64,000 nucleotides of DNA, from assembly GCA_023213395.1 (NCBI GenBank), contig CM041465.1, forward strand, positions 139,693,741-139,757,740. Direction: 5' to 3'. Position 1 is the stretch's first letter. Every line of letters starts with the position of its first letter. Shown here one piece after another: positions 45,896 to 57,773 of the stretch. The notes under the pieces were generated by a model, which was not told the DNA's origin, made no database searches, and saw nothing but the letters and a program-made list of their open reading frames with translations. The DNA comes from Cycas panzhihuaensis (taxonomy: Eukaryota > Cycadophyta). The position numbers and the translations under genes are program-made.

Positions 45896-47399
45896 GTCTA
45901 TCTAAATAAATAATAACTATATCTTGACGAGGAAAACCCTTAATAAGGGATGATGCCTCAAAGCCTATCCTACACATAAGAAATTGGTTATCAAAATATA
46001 AAGAAAAGAACAATTGGGGTAATAATCTTAGAATGGAATAAGGGGCCATAATAAGATGTCATGGCCCCATGCCATTATAATCCTAGATGAAACTAAGAGG
46101 TAACTTATTGAAGGGATCCTTGGACTAACTATTCTCCTTAGGAGTAGAGTTTGATAAAGCCCTTATCTTACTAATCGGTATTAAACTAGTTTAAAAATAT
46201 TTTTCCTAATGACATTGAATTTCTTGCCTCAAAGGGAAATGGGATTAACGTAGTGGGGATGAAGTTCTTAAGGCTATAAAGAATGTTGAGCCTTTAAAAG
46301 GAAAAGAAGATGACCTACTTCAAATTGGTCTTAACTTCACAAGCATGTTACATAAGATGTTTATGAGATGGGGGTGGTCTATATATAATCAACTCATGAT
46401 AATAATTAGGATGGATCAAAGAAGCATTTTGTAAAGGATTCATAAGGGTTATCCCATCCCTGATAGGATCTATTGCTAGAGAGACTTCCTTATAATGCAG
46501 TGAAGACAATTGTAGGATACTAGAAATCAAGGGAATAGAACTAAACTTACTAGTCTTTGAGATGAGGCTCCTTAAATCATTATCACAAGAACTCCATGGA
46601 GGATCCTAAAATGGTAGGTGGGGAAAAGACTCCATATCTAACTAAAGAATATGGGTTTTGATCTAGCTTACATGACTCTAACTTACTTTGATGGGCATGT
46701 GATGGAAGGTAAGGCAAGTACTTATAGAATTATCCCCAATGCCTATTGTGAAATAAATAAAATAAGAACAAGTACACCCAAGTCAATAGGAGCATCAAAC
46801 CTAACTTGGATAGGGGAAAGACTCTACAAATAGAGTCTAACCCCTAGGAAACATGTGGATTAAATTGATTAGAAGTAGAAATGGATAAAATGATCTCATT
46901 AGCTAGGGGTTAGATCTCTTTCTTTAATAGCTCATGTTAGTTTTTTTGAAGAGAAACTCTTCTAATTTAAATGGATAAGGACATCAAAGTAAAATTCCTA
47001 AGGCATCTTCAAGTTAGGTCTAGCAAAAAACTTAATGAAAAGGTTTAGAACCTCATTAAGGAAAGTATCATGATTAAATTCGAGAGGAATCTCATCGAGA
47101 TGACTCAAGGAATCATAATAAGTCTCTATAGGAAGTTATAAATTAGGGATGGAAGATAGGTCAATGAGAGGTTTTGAGACCTCATCATTAATGGAGGAAG
47201 GAGAGCCCTCATCCCTACAATGAGAGTCCATTTCAAGGTTATACTAGTCTTAAAAAGGCTCACAATCTAACTCAGGTAGAGGTATATAAGAATGTATAGT
47301 AGGGCTAATAGGAAAGTTACCTATGAGGTTGGTTGCAATCAATAACTCTACATACTGCTATAATGGGATGGGAGTAGTGGAAGAAAATAATGAAGCAAC

Positions 47400-48340
47400 C
47401 ACTCCTGTATGACATAAACTTGTTTTACATTTTTATGATGGAATTGGGTTTGAGTGTATAAATATACTAATAATTTTAGGATTAGCATCAAGAGGCTCTA
47501 CCTAGTGAGAAATTGGTCAAGGAAAAGTTGTATGTTAATGGGTTCATTATATAGTGGATTCATAGATTTGTTAAAATAATTCTTTAGATATTTGAGTCTA
47601 ACATGTCTTAATGAGATCCATCATTTACTCCTAAAAATCCATTTTAGATTTATTATCATTTCACTTGATCATAAAAAGGGTTTTTTCTTCCATTATAAAA
47701 GGACAAGTGACATCAAAGTTACTTATAAAGACATCCATTAGCTACTAGAATGAGAGGACTGAAACCTAGGGTAATTAGTAAAACCACGAGTGCAGTATTC
47801 CACAATATCCTTAGGAAAAGTCTCATCAATAAAAGGTCATTGGGTATGTAATGCATGCATGCCACAGTAAATGCTTTGATATGACTTGAAGGATCATGAT
47901 TAGGTATCCCACTAAACTTAGGTAACTCAAGAATAAAAAGGGGGAGGCTATAAAGAAGAACCTCATGTGAGAAAGGACTCTTCTTATAGACAACATGTGA
48001 CTTCCTCTCCTGAAGTGACATGGTCATATGAGAAGGGGATTATCGTAAGGTAAATATTGAATGAGCCTAATAGGCTTGAGCATAAGCACTAGAGCTTTTG
48101 CTTGAGTGAGATGTATGAGCATGAGGCACTTGACCAATAAGCTTTTGTACTATAATATAATCTTAGGCAAAAGTAGAAGTAATCCAAGGTGGATTTTGCT
48201 CATAAGGATGTGTAAGAGAGGCTTGAAGACAAGACATGGGTTGTCCATGATCATAATGAGAAAAAATCCATGGTGATCCATGGAATAATATGCAATAGAA
48301 TCACTCTAGAACCAACTAAGTAAGAATGTGTTATGACAAA
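47400..48340 (-). pseudogene. Gypsy gag of element K
   Basis: The open frame 48027-47719 reads LELPKFSGIPNHDPSSHIKA, FTVACMHYIPNDLLLMRLF, then WNTALV, PLILVANGCLYK. This is the plant retrotransposon gag core (PxFxGxxDPxxHIxxF, RLFxxSLxxxALxWF). Upstream to 48330 a Ser/His/Ala-rich N-terminal part is readable. The core matches element M's gag at 62780-62950 (LPKFFGDSS, AFTLASIEFMPYNYVMM), so K and M belong to related lineages. The first Met is not a trustworthy start. Confidence 0.8.
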
Positions 48341-48400
48341 TCTCAAGCAAATATGAAAGATTTAGGTCTAAAATATACAACTAGGAAGCTTTGGAAACTC

Positions 48401-48416
48401 CCTAGTATGGTTGCCA
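48401..48416 (-). other. Primer-site candidate of element K
   Basis: The minus strand reads TGGCAACCATACTAGG, four T bases after the LTR end GGGAACCA. It starts with the obligatory TGG but does not match initiator tRNA. I cannot name the tRNA. Confidence 0.5.
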
Positions 48417-51334
48417 AAAATGGTTCCCTGACTTGGGGGAAACCACCTATTGGATCTACATGAAAGATGAATAATAGTAGTGCATCTCAATGGTGGACCT
48501 TTCAACCAACCTCTAAGAAGAGGTCTCTTTACTTAGGTCATAAAACTTTAACTAGTTTGCAAATTAACCTACTTTACACATGCATAATAGAATCAAACTA
48601 AAATCTAATAAAGTACAAGAACTCAAATTAAATGAGTAAAATAAAAGCCCTCTTTACTTTGGGGAGGTGATAAGCAACCTTCCAATAAGTGGAGAGACCA
48701 TTGGGGGTCCTTTCCTTGAAATAAACATCCTAAGTTTGTCTTATTACTACCCTAAAATTCCCTCATAAGGATTAAATTCTAATCTAGACCTCTATTCCCA
48801 CCCAAATAGGAGTAATCTATGTCATACTAACTATAGAAAGGGAGGACTAATGATTATAAGGACCTAGGAGAGATCAGACCCTATATTAATAACCTTATTA
48901 GAGGTTAGTTGTTGGGGACTCCCCCACCTAGTAATGATCCATCTATGAGGATAAGCAACCCATGGATATCCATATCTAACTCTAATAGGTTCCAACACTT
49001 AAAGGTGAAAGAAAAAAGAAGAATCTACCCTCAACCTAAAGGAAAGTGGCAAGACACTTCCTTTAGCATTCAAAGCACATTTGAAAAAGAATGTAATCTT
49101 AAAGAAGAAGTAGTTTGTATGCTAGGGTTATTAGGTCCTAGTTGATCAAAAAACTCTTAATGATAAGAATCATTTATTTTTAAGAGATGATAAGTTTGTA
49201 CATTAGGGATTCCAAGTCTTAAGTGATCAAGAAAGACTTCACCAAAGAGACAAAATCTATCCTAAGGGGACTAAATAATGTCAAACCACACCTATATGCA
49301 CGTCTAGTATGTAATTTCAAGTTGAATGCAAATAACAAAGAACAATCGTGCACATAACCAAGTACTCAAATAATGCATAAGTGGATGTAATTGCTTTCCT
49401 TTTGTTTTGTTTCTTAAATGGATTGTAAGAGAAAGGAAATCAAGCAAATAAGCAAAACATATTCTAAGATCTTTCATTGCACTTGCAATTATTCTAATTA
49501 TTATTCTTTTGCTCATTTTTTAATCTTTTAGGATTTACTTAATAGTAAATGAAAGAATATGAGGATGCAAGAAACATGGCATCACAACTTTTTGATTCTA
49601 ATCCTAAACAATGATTCTATATCTATCCCCTTTTTCTTTATTATCAATCAAGGGAAAAAGAATAATTAATCAAATAATCAACAATACAAGAGAATACTTA
49701 TTCCTTTTCCTCTTTCTTTATCTTCTTAACTTGTAGAAACTTGAAGATAAAAGGAAGTTACAAAAGATAGGGAATAATATGAGTACTTTTTAATGAAGCT
49801 AAGAAGCAACAGTCCCACTGTCTTTGATTCTAATCCCTTTAAGATGTAACACATTGATCAAGCAAGAAATAACATAGATATTAAACTGATCAATTTTGAA
49901 AGAAAAACTTTTAAATATGACTTTAAAACTTTGTCCAAGTTATGATAATATTTCTACAACATATGAGAAATTTTCATAGCATAATAATAATTCAAGCTAT
50001 TTATGACTCTATGGAAAAGAGTTAAGACACTACTTGAAAGATACCCTTCCTTATTCAACTCTTCACAAAGATTGGCTTGATTTCTTTAACCCATTGGTGG
50101 GACTAACCTCCTTGTGAATTAAAATTTGGAATAAGGAAAGGGAGTAAACAAATGTCCTTACTCAATGGAGGTCATAATTAAGGATTGAAACTAGATCAAT
50201 TGTCCATAATAACCCTTTTTAGTACTTTTAGTAATGTGATAAAGACTTGAAAATTAAAACTAGTTTGATTCCAAGTCAAATCATCTAATAAGCTAAAAAG
50301 AATAACTAAGATTTAACTATAAATGAAAGAAATAATAATGAAAACTCCTTTTCTCTCCTAGTTCTTTTAGATGAATCTAAATAAAGATAATCTACTTATT
50401 AAAACTAAAAAAATTAAACCATAGAAAAGTTACCTCAAGCCTGGTAAAGATCTATGTTATATGCCTCATATTGATGTTATACTCCTGTCCAATAATTTAC
50501 AAAGAAGCTCCATCATAAGGATGATGAAGTTGATGGTAATGAGTGTTGTGGGAGAGGAAAACATAGATAAAAACTAGCTAAAATTGAAGGAAGAAGACCC
50601 CAATATGTGAGTGGAAGGATAAATCTAAGAATTGGGTAACACTTGAGGCAAAGGTAGACTTCTAAATCTCTCTAATAGGGCTCATAGTCTTCTAAGAAAG
50701 TGAGCATCAATCCACTTCAAATAGTAACAAGACACTAGTAGAGACTATTGGCAAAAATTTAGTAGCATTTTATTACATCTATAACTCTCTCCCATCCTCT
50801 AAAAATACATAGGGATTTATAGAAAATGAAAGGGATAAGGATAGATGGAAAAACCATGGTTTTTCCCTATGGGTTAACTAATTTTCAGCAAGTAAATCTT
50901 GCATGGAGGAAGGTGAGATAATCATAAATTAGTTAGGATAAATGGTACACTACCAAATTATAACTTTGAGTAGAAATCAAAGCAAAATTTATGAGAAATT
51001 AGTGTTCTATTTCTTAATTTTTAGGTATGGTAATAAAAGGCACAATAAATAACTAAAAACATGATTTTATAAATAAAACAAAAACATGAAAGTTTCCAGA
51101 TTTTATTTGTAAAGTTACATTTTTAATATTACCAAAAATGTAATAACTTAGTAAGGCCCAAAAGAAAGTAACAGAAAAGAATTTTCAATAAAATTGACTT
51201 ACTAAGGCCTTTTAAAGACATTAAAGACTTCAATAAAGAGTAGAACACCATGAGAAAATACTAAATGGTACTAGAAATAAGACCAAAATTGATCAAAATG
51301 CTTGATAATGTTAAATGAGAGATAGGGTAAGAGG

Positions 51335-51709
51335 TGTTGGAGTTAATAGTCATCACTCCAGTCCCACCTTCCAACTAGGGGAGCACACCTCATCTTCTTC
51401 AATTTACACATGTGGGTGCTCAGCATGTGTATGTAAATTTAAGATAAGTTAATGTTAATTTGAGTTAAGTTTGTATTATTTTATTGTTATTTGAATTTCA
51501 GGGGTTGAGGAGTTTCCCTCCTCCCCCAAACTATATAATTTGAGGGGTGTGCAACCCTGGTGTCTTTAGATACTGCCTTCAATATTAGATATTTGTAACT
51601 CTCCTCTTCAAAATGGATTGAATACAATGACTCTCATGATTGTGTAACATTGATGTATTGATAATTTATTCTATGTTCTTCCATGTTCTCCTATATTTTA
51701 TTTCCTTCA
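51335..51709 (+). repeat. 5' LTR of element B
   Basis: It starts TGTTGGAGTTAATAGTCATC and ends TTTCCTTCA. It matches 57394-57773 and, on the minus strand, 2351-2783. Confidence 0.92.
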
Positions 51710-51711
51710 TT

Positions 51712-51722
51712 TGGTATCAGAG
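51712..51722 (+). other. Primer binding site of element B
   Basis: TGGTATCAGAG, exact to the initiator-tRNA complement for 11 bases, two bases after the LTR. Confidence 0.85.
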
Positions 51723-53270
51723 TAGAGATTACTGGGCTGTTGCATCTCCTATTGAAGTTTTTGTGAAGAAGAAGGAAGGTTTATTATCATTTTGAGGTAA
51801 ATTTACTTACAACAACAAATATTGGTTATATTTATTTCCTACACAATTTTTTTAGTAGTTTTATGTATTTTTTTATCAAGATTTGATCATTCTTAAGTTA
51901 TATTTGTGAAATAACAAAGATATTTCAAATGTTTTCTAGATTTATATAGGTGCACAGTTGAAAAATAGCAAACGTCAAGCCTTTATCACTCTACAAAAGG
52001 TTTATCAACATTTTTTTATATATTTCTGTCATATATTTGATATTTTTCAAGTACATTTCATCTTTTTATCTAATACTTTTTTAGATCTATGTAGGATTTC
52101 AACTGCAAGCAATATTTATTCAAGTTTTTTCTAGATTTGAGCTATATTTTTTTATATTTGTATATTTTATCATATATTTGACTATTTTCAAGCATATTTC
52201 TCTCTATTTATCTAATATTTTCTTAGATCTATAAAGGAGATCAACTGCAGGCAATATTTATTCAAGTTTTCTTTAAGATCTACTATATTTACTTCAAATC
52301 TACTACATATTTTTTTAGATCTACATATTTTATCATATATTTAGAATTTTCTAGGCAGATTTCTATCCATTTATCTAATATTTTCTTAGATCTACATAGA
52401 ATTTTAGCTGCATGTAATATTTATTCAAGTTCTTTTCAAGATCTATTATAGTTTACTTCATATCTGCTATATTTTTACTTTAGATTTGCTAAATATTCTT
52501 CAAATCTACCATATATTTTTTAGATCTGCTTATTTTATTAAGTATTTTACCATTTTCTGCTAAATATTCTTCAGATCTACATATTTTACTAAATATTTCA
52601 CCATTTTCTGCTATATACTTTTTTAGATTTGTTACATATTTTCCAGATCTTCTTATTTCAACATTTTCTGGTATATTGGTTACAGATCTGTAGTATTCAC
52701 TTTAGATCTACTACTATTTATCAAGTTTTCTTTCAAATCTGTTTATTTTAAATATTTTCTAGTATATTTATTTCATATCTACAATAGTTGGTTTAGATCT
52801 GCTATATTTTATTTCAGATATATATTTTTTTAACATATATTTGACCATTTCTTTAAGTTTTTTTATTCAGATCTGCAAGTTTTGGTGTATATTCTGCCTA
52901 ACAAACCATATATTATAGCAGATCTACCTATATTTGACTTATATGGAAGAAGATCTATCTACTAGAAGTTTTTTGAAGACCATTTTCTGCTACAAATCTA
53001 CTACAACTACGTTTCTAGGTTCTCCTTAGTTCATTTTTAGATTTAAACATACATATGTTTCTTGGTTTTCTGATACATCTTCTTCAACATATTTGAAAAT
53101 TTTCAATTACAAATACATATGCATTTTTTCTGATATACTCTCTTTAAAATATTTAAAAAAATTCTTGGTTCATTATGACTCTGTTATATGATTATATTAT
53201 TCCATTAATTTCTTTTTTTTTTGTTATTATTTGAAGAAATTTCTGTGAAACCCCAAAGTATATTTGAAAG
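51723..53270 (+). other. Leader of element B, AGATCT-rich
   Basis: It is free of genes and shares its whole length with element A (2336-1190 minus). It is made of T-rich stretches separated by AGATCTACA or AGATCTGCT motifs. A tandem part is listed separately. Confidence 0.75.
52010..52450. repeat. Tandem leader repeats, period about 140-165 bp
   Basis: A unit with TTATCTAATATTTTCTTAGA and then CAACTGCAGGCAATATTTAT occurs three times (landmarks at 52101, 52241 and 52404). The copies are imperfect. Related units are seen in element A near 1890-2110. Confidence 0.7.
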
Positions 53271-53357
53271 ATTTCAATCATAATACTCATCTTTTGTGTT
53301 TTATATAAATATATATATATTTTTAAATACTTTTCTACTATATTTTTATATTTTCTT

Positions 53358-53515
53358 CATATGCATATAGGCCTTGAGAGCCTGTGTGGTGGTAAGATCT
53401 GATGAGCAAGATCTCTCTTGTATAACTTAGTACAAGGTTGAAAGCATAAAAACAACCACTCTTCAAGAACTTCTTGTTCATTCACATTTTCATCATCCTT
53501 AAGTTGTTTCAATCT
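53358..53515 (-). pseudogene. Exon-like stretch in element B, unidentified
   Basis: After a 3' splice-like TTTTTTGCAG, the minus strand stays open for about 50 codons with an acidic, gene-like composition (RLKQLKDDENVNEQEVLEEW, later LYKRDLAHQI). It is on the same strand as the phosphatase fragment and lies downstream of it. I do not recognise the family; it could be another exon of the same captured region. Confidence 0.35.
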
Positions 53516-54215
53516 CTGCAAAAAATTTTAAGATGCAAATATATATATACTTCTTATATTATTAATTTATTTTCATCAATACATTTAAAAATATCTGACA
53601 TATATTTCAGGCAAGACTTCCTCAACTTGCTTTGCCAAAAATAGACAGAAAAAAAAAAAAAAATCAAGACTACCTTACATGCATACATCTCTAATATCCA
53701 AAAATCCAACATGTGAATGACGTTTTCTCTCTGTTTTTGAAAAATTTATGAAAATCTTTTATAAAATCTAGAGTACTCAACTTGGACGCCCTTAATAGAC
53801 TTTAGTATCAAATTTCTTAAGTGATCTTGAGGTACAGTCTAAGGTTTCAACCTGTATAGCCTAGAATGCAGTGCATCGTTGCTATCCTATTAAAAGAAAA
53901 CCAACTTCCACATAGAAGGGTAGAAAAATCTCTTCCAATCTCCCTAATCACAATCTTTATACCAACATTTCTTTCTTATTTGGGAATGGCACAATATACT
54001 ACACAGACAAAAACTTTAAGATGGAAATTTACCCCACTAGAATATCACATAAAAAAGAATCAAATTAAGACATTACATCATTCTATCTAGAAGGGAGGAT
54101 ACTTCACTTGTTAATCTTTTCAAAACTATATTCTAATTACACACCAAAATAACACACATCATCCCTCCAGCAGTAACAGGAATCAAAAATTGAATATGTT
54201 GTTCATCAAGATAAT

Positions 54216-54477
54216 GCTTTAGTGAAAAAATCTTTAGGAATAAAAACTTCAAACCAACAGCCTTGGCAAAACCAATATCTACATCACTATGATCATTGAT
54301 ACTCCTAGCTGCATCTCCAACATACTCTCATTGATGTGACCTTGCATAGTCTTGTTGAAATCTCGAGACTATGCTGAATAGAAAATCCTTCTCTACCATC
54401 CATACTATTGTAGCCCACTACAGATTTCTACGAGAGAAGCATAATTTCCTTGCAATATTCACAACTTGGCCATCAAA
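54216..54477 (-). pseudogene. Captured fragment of a polynucleotide 3'-phosphatase gene
   Basis: The minus-strand reading from 54477 follows a splice-like CTTGCTTCAG and contains WMVEKDF, then YVGDAA (about 54325), DHSDVDIGFAKAVGLKF and, after a one-base shift, IPKDFFTK (to 54216). This is the C-terminal HAD-phosphatase block of plant and animal polynucleotide phosphatases (VGDAAGR...DHSDxDxxFAxxxGLKFxxPExxF), enzymes that remove 3' phosphates at DNA breaks in the nucleus. One TGA and one frameshift disable it. It lies inside element B, antisense to it, in a region unlike any retrotransposon gene. The alternative, another HAD-family gene, is less likely given the motif spacing. Confidence 0.65.
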
Positions 54478-54779
54478 CTGAAGCAAGAGAGAATGCTATT
54501 TGCATGGCATTAAAGGAAGGGCAATAATAAGTGAGATGCATCACAAAGAAACATCCCATTATTTTCTGTATAGGAATAAGGTTGCCATAAAGCATTCTGT
54601 ATTAAATGAACCTTTCATAAAAAAACTACAGTTTATGATGACTAGCTAACCAACACATGCATTCTACGTATCTTCATCTTCTTTCTCCAGATCTAAACAA
54701 TTAATAAGTCTGGACCCAAATTCCTTTTTATGAAATAAAAAAAAAGAAACAACTTAGGCTATCTGAGTGTCACAAGGTA

Positions 54780-54830
54780 GCGTTGGCTAAGCCTTGATCA
54801 AGACTATAACCTTGAAAAGTTGGGTTTCAT
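54780..54830 (-). pseudogene. Possible N-terminal motif of the captured phosphatase
   Basis: The minus strand reads YSLDQGLANATL near 54825-54790. It recalls the DxDGxLANT active-site loop of plant polynucleotide phosphatases and stands upstream of the VGDAA block, as it should. The first Asp context is imperfect and the intervening exons were not found, so it may be chance. Confidence 0.3.
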
Positions 54831-55149
54831 AGTAGACAAAGGGTAGCAAGCACCACTTCAGACTTTTGACAGACCACACATAAAACACTAAAAGATCAAA
54901 GACAATGATAAGAGAAGTGATCTCATACTAGGTAGTTCAAAAATATGGTAAAGTTGTTATACAGGAGAGCCATTTATCATTCCTCAACAGAATCAAACTA
55001 GGAAAATTTCTCCATCTGAATCAAGTACAGATCTTCCTACGCTGGATTTATTTTTCTCTGCTCAAGCTGTTCCTTTGCACATGGAGTTGCGTGACAGCAG
55101 GTGTGTTACTGTGTGTGCAACGGTATGAAAGAGGCACAATGGAGCCTCA

Positions 55150-56700
55150 TTAAAAGATTTTTTGAACATTTTTTACATATTTCATTTTATAAAGTTTAAA
55201 AAAAAAATTATTTGTATTATATAAAGTTTGAATTAATTAAAGTAAATTGAATATCATTTCAATTTTGAGTGCTTAAAGATCTTAAGCCCTCTCATATACT
55301 CAACCCCCAGTCCTATTCAATCACTACATGACCGTAGCTTATCCAAAAAGAGGCCAACAATATTTTATAAAACCTTTTTCCTTTTATTTTTAAAAAATTT
55401 TCATTTTACATATGGTAACTGTCATTTTTTTTGTCATAACGTTTCACTGGGTCATTAGTTTCTGATGGAACTAGTTTCATTGCATTGGAAATTTCTATAG
55501 ATTGATTTCAATTGGTCATATGGCCAATTTGGACTGATTTGAGCCTATTTCAGTCGATTTAAAGTTGATCATTCATTCTTGAAGCTATTTAAAACTTTTT
55601 TATAAAATCACTTTTTCAATAGATTATATTTTATTTCTAGGAGACTATTTTCTACCCAAATATATTCTACAGTAATCTACTTTCAATAAATTTCATTACA
55701 ATGTATTTATTTTAATTTTTAAAACTTATTTTCATCATTATTTTAATCATCAAATGTGGCATTTTAGTGTTTTTAACACTTTTTATTTTTTTTTACCATA
55801 AAAGCACTTGTCGTTAATTTTACTATAAGTTTTCTGTTTTGTATCAGAATTTAGTTCCGTCAGTTTTTTTGGGAAGCTAACTCACTCCTCTTCGAATTGA
55901 AATAGTTTTTTATATGTTTTAACATATTTTTCCTAATTTTTAAAAGCATTAAATTAGAGATACTTAATACCTTCTAATCTGCCATATTTACATATTTACA
56001 TATATTATTTCTTAAAATTTTCAACTGAAAATATATGAAGTAGCTCTCTAAACTTTATGTGACCATTTTACATCATTTTATAAGTATTTTATTAATATTT
56101 TTATGCTATTTTTTAGCTCCCTTCTCCTGTTAAGCTTCAAAAGGAGGCCTGCATCTTTGGATCAGTAAAATCTTGACTTACAAGAACCCGTTTTCAAAAC
56201 GGTCAGTTCTATTAGATACATATTTTATTCATTTTCATACTGGTAAAGTTTCATGTTATTTTTACATTGTTTAATATACTTTTTAAGATACACCAACATT
56301 ACCTTATTTTGACATCTTATTATTCATTATTAAAGTTTCAATTCAAACTTACATAATTAAAAGGATCTTTATTACATTCAAACTTGCTCTTATATTCATT
56401 TTATTTCAAAGTATATCTAGAAGGCATATTTCAAAGATTATTCCAAAGGCATACATATATTAAAAGTATTTATCATTATTGAAAAGTTTATTTTCTTATT
56501 GCACCTATAAAGGTTGCATTTAGTTCATTCATTTTCAAAGGGCATTACATCTCCTTCAAAACGTTTATTTGAAATCATATATGTTTATTGGTTTATTGAC
56601 CTTTTTGACTTAGTAAAAGCATACCTTTTATGTACTAAAGTTTTTTTGATAAAATGGCATAATTTCCTATATTCAATAAGCATAATTTTTCACTATGACA
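55150..56700 (+). other. AT-rich interior of B, no recognised gene
   Basis: It holds T-rich DNA without domains. It includes a 15-base perfect palindrome CCGTTTTCAAAACGG near 56187. Confidence 0.45.
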
Positions 56701-56707
56701 CAAGACT

Positions 56708-56968
56708 ATGCTAGATTATTTTATTATACATGATCTTTTGAAGTATTTGCAACACAAATGTGATCTTAGTATTAAAGAAAATTTTAGAAAAGATAATGAA
56801 GTCTTAAGACTATTATTTTGTACTATAAATAATGATATTTTTTCTAGAGTTTCTGAATTTACAACTTCTAAATCTGTATGGGATGTATTGATTTCCACTT
56901 ATGGGGGAGATACCCTCAATGTATTTGATGTTGATTTTGTTGAGCATATGAGACAGGTACCAGAATAG
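56708..56968 (+). pseudogene. Copia-type gag fragment near the 3' LTR of B
   Basis: An 86-codon open frame reads ENFRKDNEVLRLLFCTINND, then IFSRVSEFTTSKSVWDVL and STYGGD. This matches the N-terminal part of copia gag (AxxxIxxxVxDxIFxRVxxxxTAKExWDxLxxxYxG). It ends in TAG after VEHMRQVPE. The rest of gag and all of pol are absent; the LTR follows only 430 bp downstream. The Met used as start may not be original. Confidence 0.7.
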
Positions 56969-57035
56969 GTGATTTATAATGACAAGATCAATGGAGATTC
57001 AGATTAAATATATGATCATCTTATTACACAAGAAT

Positions 57036-57393
57036 CTTATCCTCCATTTGAAGGGGAGAATGAATCTTATGATATGATAGAGGAGAGTTGTGATGATTTG
57101 ATAGTTGTTTATAATATAAAGTTTTCAAAACATAAAGTTCAAGTTTAAAGTTTCCTTAAAATTCTAGAAGTTAAAGTCAAAGTGGCATCTATTCATCTTT
57201 GTACAAATCAAGCTTTATTTACCTACAACTTTTTTGTACCACTCAAAGATGAAGACATACACATTGGAGAAAGGTTAAAGCAAATTGATAATGATCAAGT
57301 TAAGAGACATAATTTTAAAGTTTTTTTCAAATACAAATTTCATAAGTTTAAAGAGAAGATACAAGTGTCTATGATGACCATTAAGGGAGAGAA
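57036..57393 (+). pseudogene. Unidentified coding-like tail of element B
   Basis: It continues from the gag fragment in patches: EESCDDLIVVYNIKFSKHK (57083-57145), then after a stop an open frame from 57182 reads VPLKDEDIHIGERLKQIDND and KYKFHKFKEKIQVSMM into the polypurine tract and LTR. No known domain was recognised. It could be a remnant of the gag C-terminus or another acquired stretch. Confidence 0.35.
57381..57393 (+). other. Polypurine tract of element B
   Basis: TTAAGGGAGAGAA lies directly before the 3' LTR start TGTTAGAGTT. Confidence 0.8.
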
Positions 57394-57773
57394 TGTTAGA
57401 GTTAATAGTCATCACTCCACTCCCACCTTCCAACCAGGGGAGCACATCTCATCTTCTTAAATTTACACATGTGGGTGCTCAACATATATAGGTAAGTTAA
57501 TGTTAATTTGAGTTAAGTTTACTTTGAGTTAAATTTACATTATTTTATTATTATTTAAATTTCAGAGGTTGAGGAATTTCCCTCTTCCCCCAAACTATAT
57601 AATTTGAGGGGTGTGAAACCTTGGTGTCTTTAGACACCACCTTCAATATTGGATATTTATAACTCTCCTCTTTAAAATGGATTGAATACAATAGCTTTCT
57701 TGATTGTGCAACATTGATGTATTGATGATTTATTTTATGTTCTGCCCTGTTCTCCTACATTTTATTTCCTTCA
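57394..57773 (+). repeat. 3' LTR of element B
   Basis: 380 bp, partner of 51335-51709. It is followed by AAAGG and then by the resumed K LTR. Confidence 0.92.

Larger units (their letters stand above)
43465..47400 (-). other. Unread interior of element K
   Basis: Here protease and RT should lie between gag and RNase H, but I could not recognise either. The region is AT-rich and stop-laden and holds a microsatellite and motif clusters. The 60-codon minus frame at 46530-46348 and the plus frame at 46651-46833 have no recognisable motif. The missing RT is either decayed beyond reading or replaced. Confidence 0.4.
51335..57773 (+). mobile_element. Element B, non-autonomous LTR element with host gene fragments
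   Basis: 6439 bp with LTRs of 375 and 380 bp, about 90% alike by eye, a primer site, a polypurine tract and target duplicates AGAGG (51330-51334) and AAAGG (57774-57778). No RT, RNase H or integrase was found. The interior is a long AGATCT-rich leader, antisense exon-like sequence including a polynucleotide phosphatase fragment, 1.5 kb of AT-rich DNA and a small gag-like frame near the 3' LTR. It lies in the right LTR of K and is younger than C by LTR comparison. Confidence 0.9.

Noticed and set aside
52010-52880. CRISPR-like regularly spaced AGATCT motifs
   Set aside because: Spacing is irregular, the repeats are diverged, and the host is a plant; this is a retroelement leader.
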